DNA of 38,235 nt, taken from positions 1 through 38,235 of the forward strand of contig NZ_LGIC01000084.1 in the NCBI RefSeq assembly GCF_001294535.1, read 5' to 3'. This DNA is from Cypionkella psychrotolerans (GTDB taxonomy: Bacteria; Pseudomonadota; Alphaproteobacteria; Rhodobacterales; Rhodobacteraceae). The notes under the pieces are model-generated. The model was not told the origin of the DNA. It saw nothing but the letters and a program-made list of their open reading frames with translations, and ran no database searches. Shown here one piece after another: positions 1-8,824 of this stretch. Position numbers and translations under genes: made by a program. Every line of letters starts with the position of its first letter. The first letter of the stretch is position 1.

Positions 1-346
1 GGATGTGCCCGCGGCTCTGCGGCATCGGGCCGTCGGAAGCAGCGCCAACCAAGATCGCGCCGTCCATCTGAGCCGCACCGGTGATCATGTTTTTCACATA
101 GTCAGCGTGGCCGGGGCAGTCGACGTGGGCGTAGTGGCGGGCTTCGGTTTCGTACTCAACGTGAGCGGTCGAAATCGTGATGCCACGCGCACGCTCTTCC
201 GGCGCGCCGTCGATTTGGTCGTAGGCGCGGAATTCACCAAAGTACTTGGTGATCGCTGCCGTCAAAGTGGTCTTGCCGTGGTCAACGTGGCCAATCGTGC
301 CGATGTTGACGTGCGGTTTGTTCCGTTCAAACTTTGCCTTTGCCAT
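1..346 (-). CDS. tuf: Elongation factor Tu, first copy, 3' part beyond the window
   Basis: N-terminal 115 codons of EF-Tu, the GTPase that carries aminoacyl-tRNA to the ribosome. The start [14 protein letters not shown], the P-loop HVDHGKT and the [12 protein letters not shown] switch II segment are visible. The ATG at 346 is preceded by a strong Shine-Dalgarno (AGGAGG). It is the last gene of rpsL-rpsG-fusA-tuf. From position 47 to the ATG it is identical base for base to the copy at 25093-26268, but three differences fall within the first 46 bases: position 9 (Glu to Gly), 15 (Thr to Ser) and 46 (Cys to Gly). The first two alter the highly conserved PQTREH stretch, so sequence error at a contig end is a real possibility. 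Identity of the gene is certain; the left-edge substitutions are not. Confidence 0.97.
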   Translation of the reverse strand, partial: MAKAKFERNKPHVNIGTIGHVDHGKTTLTAAITKYFGEFRAYDQIDGAPEERARGITISTAHVEYETEARHYAHVDCPGHADYVKNMITGAAQMDGAILVGAASDGPMPQSRGHI

Positions 347-368
347 GATGGCCTCCTAATTAGATCGG

Positions 369-424
369 GTGTGGTGCGGATAGGCACCCTACGAGGTGGT
401 AGGGCGGGCGTGAGCCCGCCACAC
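369..424. repeat. Intergenic inverted-dimer stem-loop repeat, fusA-tuf gap
   Basis: Two stem-loops in inverted arrangement: GGTGC-GGATAG-GCACC (373-388) and GGCGGGC-GTGA-GCCCGCC (403-420). They are joined by CCCTAC (387-392) and GTAGGG (399-404), which pair with each other, and bounded by GTGTGG (369-374) and CCACAC (419-424). The same plan recurs at 20397-20457. No T-run follows on the minus strand, so it is not a classical terminator. It could act as an RNA processing or stability element between fusA and tuf (inference). Confidence 0.7.
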
Positions 425-427
425 CGG

Positions 428-2551
428 TTATGCGTATTTCTTCTGGATCTCGTCCGAGATGTTCTGCGGAACGGCATCGTAATGGTCGAAGGACATCGCG
501 AAGGTTGCCCGACCAGAGGTCATCGAACGCAGCGTGTTGATGTAGCCGAACATGTTCGCCAAAGGCACCATCGCGGCGATGACGTTCGCGTTGCCGCGGC
601 TGTCCTGGCCGTTGATCATGCCCCGACGCGAGGTCAAGTCGCCGATGACGCCGCCGGTGTATTCTTCCGGGGTGACGACTTCGACTTTCATAATCGGTTC
701 CAGCAGCTTCGCGCCGGCTTTCTTCAGACCTTCACGCATGGCTGCACGGGCCGCGATTTCGAACGCAAGAACGCTCGAGTCAACGTCATGGTAAGCCCCG
801 TCGATCAACGACACTTTGAAGTCGATCACCGGGAAGCCTGCGAGCGGACCGGAATCCATCACCGACTTGATGCCTTTTTCAACGCCGGGGATATATTCCT
901 TCGGCACCGAACCACCAACCACTTTGGCCTCGAACGAATAACCTTCGCCCGGTTCCGTCGGCGAGATGATCAGCTTGACGCGCGCGAACTGGCCGGTACC
1001 ACCGGTTTGTTTCTTGTGCGTGTAGTCGATCTCATGCTCGCGCGAGATGGTCTCACGATAAGCCACCTGCGGCGCACCGATGTTCGCCTCGACCTTGAAT
1101 TCGCGACGCATACGGTCAACGAGGATGTCGAGGTGAAGTTCGCCCATGCCCTTCATGATCGTCTGGCCCGATTCAATATCGGTTTCAACGCGGAAGGACG
1201 GGTCCTCGGCAGCCAGACGGGCCAAAGCGATGCCCATCTTTTCTTGGTCGGCTTTGGTTTTCGGCTCAACCGCGATCTCGATCACCGGGACCGGGAAGGT
1301 CATGGTTTCCAGAACAACCGGGTGCGCCGGATCACAAAGCGTGTCGCCGGTAGTCGTCTCTTTCAAGCCGCCCAAAGCGATGATGTCGCCCGCAAACGCT
1401 TCAGCGATTTCTTCACGGTCAATCGCGTGCATCATCATCATACGACCAACGCGCTCTTTACGCTCTTTGGTCGCGTTCAGCATCGGATCACCTTTGGAAA
1501 GCGTGCCCGAATAGATGCGCGTGAAGGTGAGCGAGCCCACGAAGGGGTCGTTCATGATTTTGAACGCCAGCGCCGAGAACGGCTGCTCGTCCGAGGCCGA
1601 ACGCGAGATGTTACGGGTTTCCGACTCATCACCGGGTTTGAAGCCCATGTACGGCGGCACGTCGAGCGGGTTCGGCAGATAGTCGATCACCGCGTTGAGC
1701 AGAGGCTGCACGCCTTTGTTCTTGAACGAAGATCCAGCCATCACCGGAACGAAGTCGATTGCCAGCGTGCCCTTACGGATCAGCGCGCGCAGCGTGTCAA
1801 CATCGGGCTCATTGCCTTCCAGATAGGCTTCCATCGCCGCATCGTCCTGGCCCACTGCGTTTTCCAGCAGGTTCAGACGCCATTCGTCAGCCGAAGCTTT
1901 CAAATCAGCGCGGATCGGTTGACGGACCCAGGATGCACCAAGGTCTTCACCCTGATAAACCCATTCTTCCATCGTCACGAGGTCGATGATGCCTTCCAGC
2001 TTGTCTTCCGCGCCGATCGGAAGAACGATCGGCATCGCATTCGCGCCGGTGCGGTCTTTGATCATCTTCACGCAGTTGAAGAAGTCAGCGCCGGTTTTGT
2101 CCATCTTGTTGACGAAGACAATCCGCGGAACCTTGTAGCGGTCGGCTTGACGCCAAACGGTTTCGGTCTGCGGCTCAACGCCTGCGTTGCCGTCCAGCAG
2201 AACGACAGCGCCATCAAGCACAGCCAGCGAACGCTCAACTTCAATGGTGAAGTCAACGTGGCCGGGGGTGTCGATGATGTTAAAGCGGTACTTGTCCGAG
2301 CGTGCATGCTCGAGGTTCGGATCAATCGTGCGCTCCCAGAACGTAGTGGTCGCAGCCGAGGTGATCGTGATCCCGCGCTCTTGCTCTTGCTCCATCCAGT
2401 CCATCGTCGCGGCGCCGTCATGGACTTCGCCGATTTTATGGGACTTGCCGGTGTAGAACAGAATACGCTCGGTCGTCGTGGTTTTACCCGCGTCGATGTG
2501 AGCGATGATGCCGAAATTGCGGTAGCGTTCCAGCGGAAATTCGCGTGCCAT
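428..2551 (-). CDS. fusA: Elongation factor G
   Basis: Translocation GTPase EF-G, 707 residues, the usual length. G-motifs are intact: AHIDAGKT at 17-24, DTPGHVDF starting at 94, NKMD at 148-151. Domains II to V follow, ending in a typical C-terminal region. It acts in the cytoplasm on the ribosome, moving tRNAs and mRNA after peptide transfer and, with ribosome recycling factor, splitting post-termination ribosomes. The gene lies 9 bp downstream of rpsG and upstream of tuf, so it belongs to the str operon. Nothing odd was seen. An open frame on the opposite strand spanning most of the gene is a codon-bias shadow. Confidence 0.99.
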   Translation of the reverse strand: MAREFPLERYRNFGIIAHIDAGKTTTTERILFYTGKSHKIGEVHDGAATMDWMEQEQERGITITSAATTTFWERTIDPNLEHARSDKYRFNIIDTPGHVDFTIEVERSLAVLDGAVVLLDGNAGVEPQTETVWRQADRYKVPRIVFVNKMDKTGADFFNCVKMIKDRTGANAMPIVLPIGAEDKLEGIIDLVTMEEWVYQGEDLGASWVRQPIRADLKASADEWRLNLLENAVGQDDAAMEAYLEGNEPDVDTLRALIRKGTLAIDFVPVMAGSSFKNKGVQPLLNAVIDYLPNPLDVPPYMGFKPGDESETRNISRSASDEQPFSALAFKIMNDPFVGSLTFTRIYSGTLSKGDPMLNATKERKERVGRMMMMHAIDREEIAEAFAGDIIALGGLKETTTGDTLCDPAHPVVLETMTFPVPVIEIAVEPKTKADQEKMGIALARLAAEDPSFRVETDIESGQTIMKGMGELHLDILVDRMRREFKVEANIGAPQVAYRETISREHEIDYTHKKQTGGTGQFARVKLIISPTEPGEGYSFEAKVVGGSVPKEYIPGVEKGIKSVMDSGPLAGFPVIDFKVSLIDGAYHDVDSSVLAFEIAARAAMREGLKKAGAKLLEPIMKVEVVTPEEYTGGVIGDLTSRRGMINGQDSRGNANVIAAMVPLANMFGYINTLRSMTSGRATFAMSFDHYDAVPQNISDEIQKKYA

Positions 2552-2560
2552 GATGCCCTC

Positions 2561-3034
<474 letters not shown>

Positions 3035-3042
3035 TTATCTCC

Positions 3043-3414
3043 TCACTTCGGACGCTTAGCGCCGTATTTCGAACGACGCTGGCGACGCTCTTTGACGCCT
3101 TGCGTATCGAGAACACCGCGAAGGATGTGGTAGCGCACGCCGGGCAAATCCTTGATACGGCCGCCGCGGATCAGAACCACAGAGTGTTCCTGAAGGTTGT
3201 GCTTTTCACCGGGGATATAGCAGATCACTTCGAACGAGTTGGTCAGACGCACTTTGGCGACTTTCCGCATAGCCGAGTTCGGCTTTTTCGGAGTGGTGGT
3301 GTAAACGCGCGTACAAACGCCACGTTTCTGCGGGCAAGATTCCAAGTGCTGCGACTTGGACTTGCGGACGTTAGGCTCCCGCGGTTTGCGGATGAGCTGT
3401 TGAATAGTCGGCAT
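3043..3414 (-). CDS. rpsL: 30S ribosomal protein S12
   Basis: Ribosomal protein S12, 123 residues, first gene of the str operon. It sits at the decoding centre and affects accuracy. The loops where streptomycin-resistance mutations occur are wild type: Lys43 within [10 protein letters not shown] and Lys88 within [13 protein letters not shown] (E. coli Lys42 and Lys87 in numbering without Met). The C-terminus [11 protein letters not shown] is typical. Its mRNA has a leader of roughly 220 nt with two hairpins, fed by the promoter at 3646-3674. Confidence 0.99.
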   Translation of the reverse strand: MPTIQQLIRKPREPNVRKSKSQHLESCPQKRGVCTRVYTTTPKKPNSAMRKVAKVRLTNSFEVICYIPGEKHNLQEHSVVLIRGGRIKDLPGVRYHILRGVLDTQGVKERRQRRSKYGAKRPK

Positions 3415-3457
3415 TCAGCTACCTCGTGTTGCCCCAATCAAGGGACTGTCAATACTC

Positions 3458-3513
3458 GCCCCGCATAACGGGGCACTGCTTCTCGACGCCCTTTTGTGCG
3501 AACCACAAAAAGG
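3458..3513 (-). promoter_or_regulatory. str operon leader hairpins
   Basis: Two stem-loops lie in the untranslated leader of rpsL: GCCCCG-CATAA-CGGGGC (3458-3474), and a CCTTTTGTG arm pairing with CACAAAAAGG (3490-3513, one bulged base). Neither has a T-run correctly placed on the minus strand. They may affect mRNA stability or bind a ribosomal protein; the pairing is seen, the role is inferred. Confidence 0.5.
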
Positions 3514-3645
3514 TAAAACCGCAGACGACACCCCGAGGGGGCGTTGCGGTGGAATTCCAGAGGATCGGAGTTTGAACCCGGATCATGACCACATCAAGCG
3601 TAGAATCCTTGGCTCAATAGAGAGAGGGAGCCTTGGATAGCGCGG

Positions 3646-3674
3646 CTGATAGACAGAGTCGGTCGGGATGTCAA
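3646..3674 (-). promoter_or_regulatory. Probable promoter of the str operon
   Basis: On the minus strand a perfect -35 box TTGACA (3674-3669) is followed after 17 bp by TATCAG (3651-3646). This puts a start near 3639, about 225 nt before the rpsL ATG. It lies just downstream of the stop codon of the PAP2 gene, so the str operon can be expressed independently of the envelope cassette. Confidence 0.65.
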
Positions 3675-3686
3675 CAGCCGCAGGGG

Positions 3687-4388
3687 TTAGCGGCTGGATG
3701 TGGCTTGGTTCAGCATCAGGCGGGCGAGCACGGCGGCGATCAGGCTGATCAGCAAGATGGAAAGCAGCACATCCGACAGAAAATGGCCACCGGACGCCAC
3801 GCGTTGCCATGCGACGAAGCCGAGGCTCGCAAGCGAGAGGGCTTGGGCTGTGCGGTAAAGTGGTTGGCTTAGGCGGTGGCGGTAACGCAGCAGAATCAGC
3901 AAGGCGGCGATGGTCAGGGCGGTGGTGCCTGCCCCCTCGCCCGAGACGAAGGAACAGTTCTTGGCGCATTGATCGCTGATCTGCCACGCTGGGCTGAAAT
4001 GAGCCGTGCCGCCGAAGTCGATCACGTTGGAGGGCCGGGCGCGGCCCCAATAGGCCTTGAACCCGGCGTTTACGATAAGGCCCGGCCCGAGCAGGAACAG
4101 CGCGAGGATGTAGCCCCACAACCAGCCCGAAGTTTTGCGCCACAGTGCCAAAGCCAGCAGGATCAAAGCCAGCAGTGGCATCAGCAAAGTGCCATCCCAA
4201 AGCACATTGCGCAGACCTTCGACCCAAGCGTTCTGCTTGATCGCAAAGCCGCTCGCCCCCGGCAAACTGGCGTCATGGAAATACCCCGTCACCGCAAGGT
4301 CGATCCCCGGCCAGATGCCGAAGACCAGCAGGGTCAGACCGATCAGACCGACAAGCACCGCGATGACGCTATTGCTGGGCATTGGCAC
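3687..4388 (-). CDS. PAP2-family membrane phosphatase, divergent motif 2
   Basis: Integral membrane phosphatase of the PAP2 / type 2 phosphatidic acid phosphatase superfamily, 233 residues, about six hydrophobic segments. Motif 1, KX6RP, is KAYWGRARP at 111-119. Motif 3, RX5HX3D, is Arg196, His202 and Asp206. Motif 2 reads FVSGEG (147-152), so the usual histidine of PSGH is glutamate. The family removes phosphate from lipids such as undecaprenyl pyrophosphate, phosphatidylglycerol phosphate or lipid A. The gene is last in a four-gene cassette and its start overlaps the end of the GT-C transferase by 20 bp, which suggests translational coupling. Lipid A or carrier-lipid dephosphorylation is the natural guess from context, but the substrate is not shown. 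The altered motif could mean changed chemistry or a subfamily trait. Confidence 0.85.
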   Translation of the reverse strand: MPMPSNSVIAVLVGLIGLTLLVFGIWPGIDLAVTGYFHDASLPGASGFAIKQNAWVEGLRNVLWDGTLLMPLLALILLALALWRKTSGWLWGYILALFLLGPGLIVNAGFKAYWGRARPSNVIDFGGTAHFSPAWQISDQCAKNCSFVSGEGAGTTALTIAALLILLRYRHRLSQPLYRTAQALSLASLGFVAWQRVASGGHFLSDVLLSILLISLIAAVLARLMLNQATSSR

Positions 4389-5799
4389 ATTCGGCGAGCA
4401 CGAGGTAAGCCGCTAGCCCGGATTTGCGATAAGCGCCCCCCGTGGCATCCAGCGGGAAAGCTAGGCTGGCGCAAGCGGGGGCGGTTTGGGTGATCCACAG
4501 CAGCGGCCCGGTCAGATCCGTGGGCAAAGGATAGCGCTGTTCATAGTGGTTTTGCGCGCGGCCTTTCGGGCGGGGGGCGTAATACGTCAGCCTCTCGGAT
4601 TGCCCGGTGTAGAACAGATCCGCCAGCACAGAACGATTGTCGGCAAGGATCGGCGGATTGCCCTGCCCTTGCGCGATGGCGATGATCTGACGGCTCATCG
4701 CGGCGCGGCCGAGTTGGCGTTCAATCAGTGGTGCGCCTTGCCACTGGATGCCGGTGAAGATGGTCAGCAGTGGCAGGGTGATGCAGAACACGGCGTTTAT
4801 GGCGAAAGAGGCCGCCAGCCAGCGCGGTCGGTTTTGCAGCAGGCCGATGGCGAGCGGGATCCCCGCAAAATAGGCGGCGACGGCCCAGTTGGCTTGCGCC
4901 GTGCCCAGCAGGGCTTGCACCGTCACCACCAGCAGAGGCGGCAGGATGAAAGCTGCTTGGATCGGCAGTTTGCGGATTGCGAGCAGCGTTGCCGCAAAGA
5001 TCACCGGGCCAGCGACGGCGAATTGGCTGAAGATGAACTCCGCCGCACTGGCGAAGTTCAGCGCCGCGAGGGGATTGTCTTGCCGCACCCAGCCGACATT
5101 ATCGACAGTGTGCGACAGCGTAGTGAACTGGTGCGAGATGTTCCAGATCAGGTTGCCTGAAATCACCACAGCGAAAGCCAGCAACATCAGCGCGGCATTG
5201 CGCCAGCCAATCCGGCCCTCGGGGCGCAGGGCGGCGAGGACCACCCCGATCAGGCAGTAAATCGCCGCGTATTTCGCCATGAAAGCCGCACCAATCGCCG
5301 CCCCTGCCCATAGCGCGAACTTCGGCGCGCGGGTTTCCAATAGGCGGTGATGGGCATACAGGGCTGCGGCAAAGAAGGGCGCCATCACGGTATCGGTGGA
5401 GATCAACAGGGAACCAAGCGCTGCAAACGGCACCGTGGCATAGGCCGCAGCCGTCAAGATTGCGGCACGCGGGCCATACAGGCGTGCCGCCCATGCGCCG
5501 AGGATCAGCGCGGTTGCGCCATGCAGAAACGCCCCCGGCATCCGCACCCAGAACGTGCTGTCGCTGCCTGCAAGGGTCGTCACAGCACCGATCAACCAGC
5601 CGATCAGCGGCGGTTTTGAGTAATATCCGAAGGCAAATTCCTGCCCCCAAAGCCAATATTGCGACTCATCGACGTAAAGATCGGTGTGATCAAACGCCAG
5701 CAAGACCCAGCGCAGCAGAGTGATGGCCGCGACGATCAGCAGCGCCGGGCGGAACCAGTCTGCGGTTTCGCTACGTTTAGAAAACATCTGTCTCAGCAC
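4369..5799 (-). CDS. GT-C membrane glycosyltransferase (PMT/ArnT-like)
   Basis: Polytopic glycosyltransferase of the PMT_2 / ArnT type, 476 residues, with around ten or more hydrophobic helices. The acidic first loop carries DLYVDESQYW (residues about 40-49), where the family's catalytic Asp-Glu pair sits, followed by YYSKPPLIGWLIG, a signature of these enzymes. Relatives move a sugar from a polyprenyl phosphate to lipid A or another periplasmic acceptor. The start overlaps the end of the LAB_N gene by 23 bp and the end overlaps the PAP2 start. With the upstream GT2 enzyme, which would make the polyprenyl-phosphate sugar, this forms a donor-plus-transfer pair (inference). Sugar and acceptor are unknown. 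Confidence 0.85.
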   Translation of the reverse strand: MLRQMFSKRSETADWFRPALLIVAAITLLRWVLLAFDHTDLYVDESQYWLWGQEFAFGYYSKPPLIGWLIGAVTTLAGSDSTFWVRMPGAFLHGATALILGAWAARLYGPRAAILTAAAYATVPFAALGSLLISTDTVMAPFFAAALYAHHRLLETRAPKFALWAGAAIGAAFMAKYAAIYCLIGVVLAALRPEGRIGWRNAALMLLAFAVVISGNLIWNISHQFTTLSHTVDNVGWVRQDNPLAALNFASAAEFIFSQFAVAGPVIFAATLLAIRKLPIQAAFILPPLLVVTVQALLGTAQANWAVAAYFAGIPLAIGLLQNRPRWLAASFAINAVFCITLPLLTIFTGIQWQGAPLIERQLGRAAMSRQIIAIAQGQGNPPILADNRSVLADLFYTGQSERLTYYAPRPKGRAQNHYEQRYPLPTDLTGPLLWITQTAPACASLAFPLDATGGAYRKSGLAAYLVLAECANAQQ

Positions 5800-6088
5800 G
5801 TTTGTGGATCAGCCACAAGTTCCGGCTGTAGACCACCACCCCCGGCAACTGGCCAAGGATGATCACCAGATCGAGTTTATGGATGCCATACGCCAGCACG
5901 ATCAGACCGCCGATGATCGAGAAATACCAGAACGCCACCGGCATCACCGACTTGCCCGCCCGCTCGGACGCGATCCATTGCACGATAAATCGCCCGGTGA
6001 ACATCAACTGACCCAGCAGCCCGACGGTCAGCCAGATGATATCGGTGGCCGAACTTGCGCCCAGCTTGGTCAGCAGATCGTGCATCAT
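5777..6088 (-). CDS. LAB_N-domain small membrane protein
   Basis: 103-residue membrane protein with three hydrophobic helices, matching in pattern the lipid A biosynthesis N-terminal (LAB_N) domain: GLLGQLMFTGRFIVQWIASE, then FWYFSIIGG and a final helix ending in YSRNLWLIHK. The family is found alone or fused to lipid A and glycosyltransferase genes, and its biochemical role is not well defined. Start and stop overlap its neighbours: ATGA with the GT2 gene upstream, 23 bp with the GT-C gene downstream. The sequence reads ATGATG, so the start could be one codon later. It probably supports glycolipid modification in the inner membrane. Confidence 0.85.
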   Translation of the reverse strand: MMHDLLTKLGASSATDIIWLTVGLLGQLMFTGRFIVQWIASERAGKSVMPVAFWYFSIIGGLIVLAYGIHKLDLVIILGQLPGVVVYSRNLWLIHKRAETDVF

Positions 6089-6825
6089 TTGGCATCACGC
6101 AAAGCCGTATCGGGCACAACCCGCGCCTTCTTGCGGCGACGCAACAACCACGCGACCCCGACCAGATCCACAATCCCCACCAAAGCCCGCTGGATGTTGG
6201 AGTAGTTCGACCGCCCTGCCCCGCGTGGGCGGTGGCTGACATCCACATGCGCGACCTGCCAGCCGTCACGGTTAAACAGCGCGGGCAGATAGCGGTGCAT
6301 GTGATCGAAATACGGCAGATCAAGAAATGCCTGCCGTTGAAACGCCTTCAGCCCGCAGCCAGTATCCCGCGTGCCATCCTGCAATATCCAGCCGCGCAGA
6401 CCGTTGGCAAATTTTGAGGCCCATTTCTTCGACCAAGTATCCTGCCGCCCGACCCTCTGCCCCGCCACAAGACCAATCCGGCCCGTGGTGTCATTCAGGA
6501 TCGGGGCCACCAGCTTTGGCAATTCCTCGGGCGGGTTTTGACCGTCACCGTCCAAGGTGCAGATCACCGGCGCGGTTGCGGCTTTCACGCCGGAATGCAC
6601 CGCAGCGCTTTGACCGCCAGAGCGGTCATGCCGGACAATCCGCAGATGCGGCATGGTGGCGGCGCGGGCCTGCAGAACCGCCACCGAATTGTCGGTGGAG
6701 CAATCATCGACCACGATGATTTCAAACGGTTCGTGGCCTGACAGCGCGCGGTCGATGCCTTCAACAAGCGCGACGATATTCTCGGCCTCATTCTTGGCGG
6801 GGATCACTACGGAAATACGGGTCAT
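6085..6825 (-). CDS. GT2 family polyprenyl-phosphate glycosyltransferase
   Basis: Family 2 glycosyltransferase, 246 residues, of the dolichyl-phosphate mannose synthase / ArnC type: MTRISVVIPAKNEAENI at the start, VVDDCSTD near residue 40, LDGDGQNPPEE (metal- and nucleotide-sugar-binding DXD region) near 94-104, and a DTGCGLKAFQR acceptor-side motif. It would transfer a sugar from a nucleotide donor to undecaprenyl phosphate at the cytoplasmic face. The start at 6825 was chosen over an upstream in-frame ATG at 6981, because the extra residues are not family-like, a Shine-Dalgarno (AGGA) precedes 6825, and a promoter at 6863-6891 lies inside the extension. No strong C-terminal membrane helix pair is visible, unlike ArnC. 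First gene of the cassette. Confidence 0.88.
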   Translation of the reverse strand: MTRISVVIPAKNEAENIVALVEGIDRALSGHEPFEIIVVDDCSTDNSVAVLQARAATMPHLRIVRHDRSGGQSAAVHSGVKAATAPVICTLDGDGQNPPEELPKLVAPILNDTTGRIGLVAGQRVGRQDTWSKKWASKFANGLRGWILQDGTRDTGCGLKAFQRQAFLDLPYFDHMHRYLPALFNRDGWQVAHVDVSHRPRGAGRSNYSNIQRALVGIVDLVGVAWLLRRRKKARVVPDTALRDAK

Positions 6826-6862
6826 TGGGTTCCTGACCTTAAAGGCCTGCGCTTTGGCCGAG

Positions 6863-6891
6863 TCTATAGGCCAGCCGCTGCGGCCTTGCAA
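6863..6891 (-). promoter_or_regulatory. Probable promoter of the glycolipid cassette
   Basis: Minus strand TTGCAA (6891-6886), 17 bp, TATAGA (6868-6863). A start near 6856 leaves a leader of about 31 nt before the GT2 ATG at 6825. It lies in the 70-bp gap after the EamA gene, so the four-gene cassette is probably its own transcription unit. Confidence 0.6.
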
Positions 6892-6895
6892 ACTG

Positions 6896-7783
6896 TCACG
6901 CGACGCTGCGGGCAAGTTGGCGCAGTTTTCGCTCGCGCAGCAAGGTGTAGATGCCGGTGGCGACCACAATCGCAGCACCAATCAGGGCGTAGCCATCGGG
7001 GAAGGTGGCGAAAAACACCCAGCCGAGGATAATCGCCCAGAGCAGCGACATGTAGCGGAACGGGGCGACAAAGCCGATGTCGCCGACCCGCATGGCGCTG
7101 ACCGAACAGATATAGCCGACGATCACCATGCTGCCTGCGCCCAGCAGTTGCAGGGCTTGCAATGGGGTGATGGACTGCCAGCCTTCAATGGCGGAACCGA
7201 TGAAGCCCATCACCATCACGGCAAAACCCGCACCCAAGGCGACCACTTGCGAGGGCACGGTGCCGCTGAGGCGGCGCACCGAGAGGTCGCGGAAGACCAC
7301 GGTGGCGACGGAGCCGAGGCCCAGCACCGACCAGATCGTGAAACCCTCCATCCCCGGTCGGATGATCAGCATCACGCCGAGAAAACCGATAAAGATCGCC
7401 AGCATCCGCCGCCAGCCGATGTGGTCTTTGTAATACAGGGCAGCGGCGAGGGTGACGGCGAGCGGGGTGACTTGCATCACGGCGGAAAGCGTGGCGAGCG
7501 GCATGTGCTTCAGCGCGGTGAGAAACAGGATGGTGGCGGCGACGTCGGCGAGCGAGCGCAGCGCAATCAGGGCGCGGTCATGCGGGGCTGCGGGCAGGCG
7601 CAACCCGCCACTGGCGCGGGCGAGGATCAGCAGGCCGAGCACGGCCACGGTGCCGCGCAGGGCGATGGTTTGATAAAGCGGGAGTGCGTGGGTTAGGGAC
7701 TTCATGATGGCGTCGTTCACCGTGAAGGCAAACATCGACAGGTTCATATAAAGCGCGCCGCGCAGGTTGTCTGAAATGGCCAT
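6896..7783 (-). CDS. EamA/DMT-family transporter
   Basis: 295-residue membrane protein with ten hydrophobic segments in two EamA repeats, the layout of the drug/metabolite transporter superfamily. Recognisable stretches are MNLSMFAFTVNDAIMKSL at the N-terminus, FLTALKHMPLATLSAVMQ in the first repeat and FVAPFRYMSLLWAIILG in the second. The start at 7783 was chosen because the longer frame to 7867 adds a Pro/His-rich stretch unlike the family and crosses a hairpin. Substrates in this superfamily cannot be read from sequence. It is followed after 70 bp by the GT2 cassette and preceded by an A+T-rich region with a possible promoter. Confidence 0.87.
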   Translation of the reverse strand: MAISDNLRGALYMNLSMFAFTVNDAIMKSLTHALPLYQTIALRGTVAVLGLLILARASGGLRLPAAPHDRALIALRSLADVAATILFLTALKHMPLATLSAVMQVTPLAVTLAAALYYKDHIGWRRMLAIFIGFLGVMLIIRPGMEGFTIWSVLGLGSVATVVFRDLSVRRLSGTVPSQVVALGAGFAVMVMGFIGSAIEGWQSITPLQALQLLGAGSMVIVGYICSVSAMRVGDIGFVAPFRYMSLLWAIILGWVFFATFPDGYALIGAAIVVATGIYTLLRERKLRQLARSVA

Positions 7784-7859
7784 TGGTCCCCCCGGCGGCA
7801 GGGGTATCAGGTGGCGATGGCGGGGGGAAGGGGGAGGGTTGGGGTGAGGGATTGCGGCT

Positions 7860-7882
7860 GGTCCCAACTCGGGACCTTTTTT
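7860..7882 (+). terminator. Intrinsic terminator pointing to the plus strand, without an obvious gene
   Basis: GGTCCC-AACTC-GGGACC followed directly by six T on the plus strand, a textbook rho-independent terminator. No plus-strand gene precedes it: the genes on both sides are on the minus strand. It might end an antisense transcript over the EamA gene, or be a fortuitous hairpin in the EamA leader. Confidence 0.55.
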
Positions 7883-7894
7883 ATGTGTTTTTAT

Positions 7895-7923
7895 TCAATA
7901 GGATGGGTGTGTGGATTTAAGAA
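7895..7923 (-). promoter_or_regulatory. Possible promoter of the EamA gene
   Basis: Minus strand TTCTTA (7923-7918), 17 bp, TATTGA (7900-7895), inside a markedly A+T-rich stretch between the AraC-type gene and the EamA gene. The match is moderate; the location fits. Confidence 0.4.
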
Positions 7924-7987
7924 TTTGTTAACAATTTCACCCAGATTCACGATGCCTCACGGTCGTTGCACCGAACTCGCCCCCGCG

Positions 7988-8824
7988 CTATGGCAGCCGT
8001 GCCGTCGCCCGCTTATGGCCGCGAATGGCGGTCGGAGCGAAGCCAAAGCGATCGCGGAACCGCATGGAAAACCGCGAGGCCGAGGCATAGCCCACGTTAT
8101 AGGCGATGTGGCTGATCGGCTGGTTTGTCGATTGCAGCAGTTGCATCGCCATTGCCATGCGGGCATCGACCAGAATGTCGCCAAAGCTGGTGCCCACCGC
8201 CGCCAGATGGCGGCGCAGGGTGGCCTCGCTCATCGCCAGTTCGGCGGCAATCTCGACCGCCTTCCAGTCATGGCCGAGCTTGCCATTCAGCAAAAGCCGC
8301 ACCTTTTGGTCGAGTTTTGGCGGTGGAGCAGCGTCAAACCGGATGTCCGTGTCGGACAGCCAGAGCAGAACCTCGGTCATGCGATGGCGGGCCACATCCG
8401 CGCTGAGACGGTGGGTTTCGCCGATGGCTTCCATCGCCCGATCAATCGCCCCGGTGAAGAAACGGTCGGGTTTGACAATCTGCGCGCGGCGCAAGGCGGG
8501 GATGCTGGGGTCGACCGGAAAAGCCGCGAGAATATCGGGAGCCCAGACCAGCCAATGCGCCTCATACGCGCCGTGGCTGGTCGTCGTGTTGGTGATATCC
8601 AAGCTCTGCCCGGCGGCGAGAGCGACGGCTTGGCCGCTGGTGATGGTCCATTCTGCCGTCCCGGCTTGCAGAATTTTGCTGCCGGATCGCACGAAGATCA
8701 GCGTCGGCTGATCACACCGGACCCGCACAAACCGCAGGGTGTTGCGTTGCACGACGCGCGCGGTGATGCCGACGCCGGGGCGCTCGACAATCGAACGGCC
8801 GCGATCCGCGTCTCCCTGTTGCAT
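7988..8824 (-). CDS. AraC-family transcriptional regulator
   Basis: 278-residue regulator. The C-terminal hundred residues form the double helix-turn-helix of the AraC/XylS family: VEIAAELAMSEATLRRHLAA for the first HTH, then ISHIAYNVGYASASRFSMRF with the usual F-R-x-FG-x-P ending (RDRFGFAPTAIR). The N-terminal part is a divergent sensor domain of the AraC-type beta-barrel region; its ligand cannot be guessed. The ATG overlaps the stop of the PEBP-like gene by one base (TGATG), so the two are translationally coupled and the regulator may respond to or control functions linked with that exported protein (inference). Confidence 0.9.
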   Translation of the reverse strand: MQQGDADRGRSIVERPGVGITARVVQRNTLRFVRVRCDQPTLIFVRSGSKILQAGTAEWTITSGQAVALAAGQSLDITNTTTSHGAYEAHWLVWAPDILAAFPVDPSIPALRRAQIVKPDRFFTGAIDRAMEAIGETHRLSADVARHRMTEVLLWLSDTDIRFDAAPPPKLDQKVRLLLNGKLGHDWKAVEIAAELAMSEATLRRHLAAVGTSFGDILVDARMAMAMQLLQSTNQPISHIAYNVGYASASRFSMRFRDRFGFAPTAIRGHKRATARLP

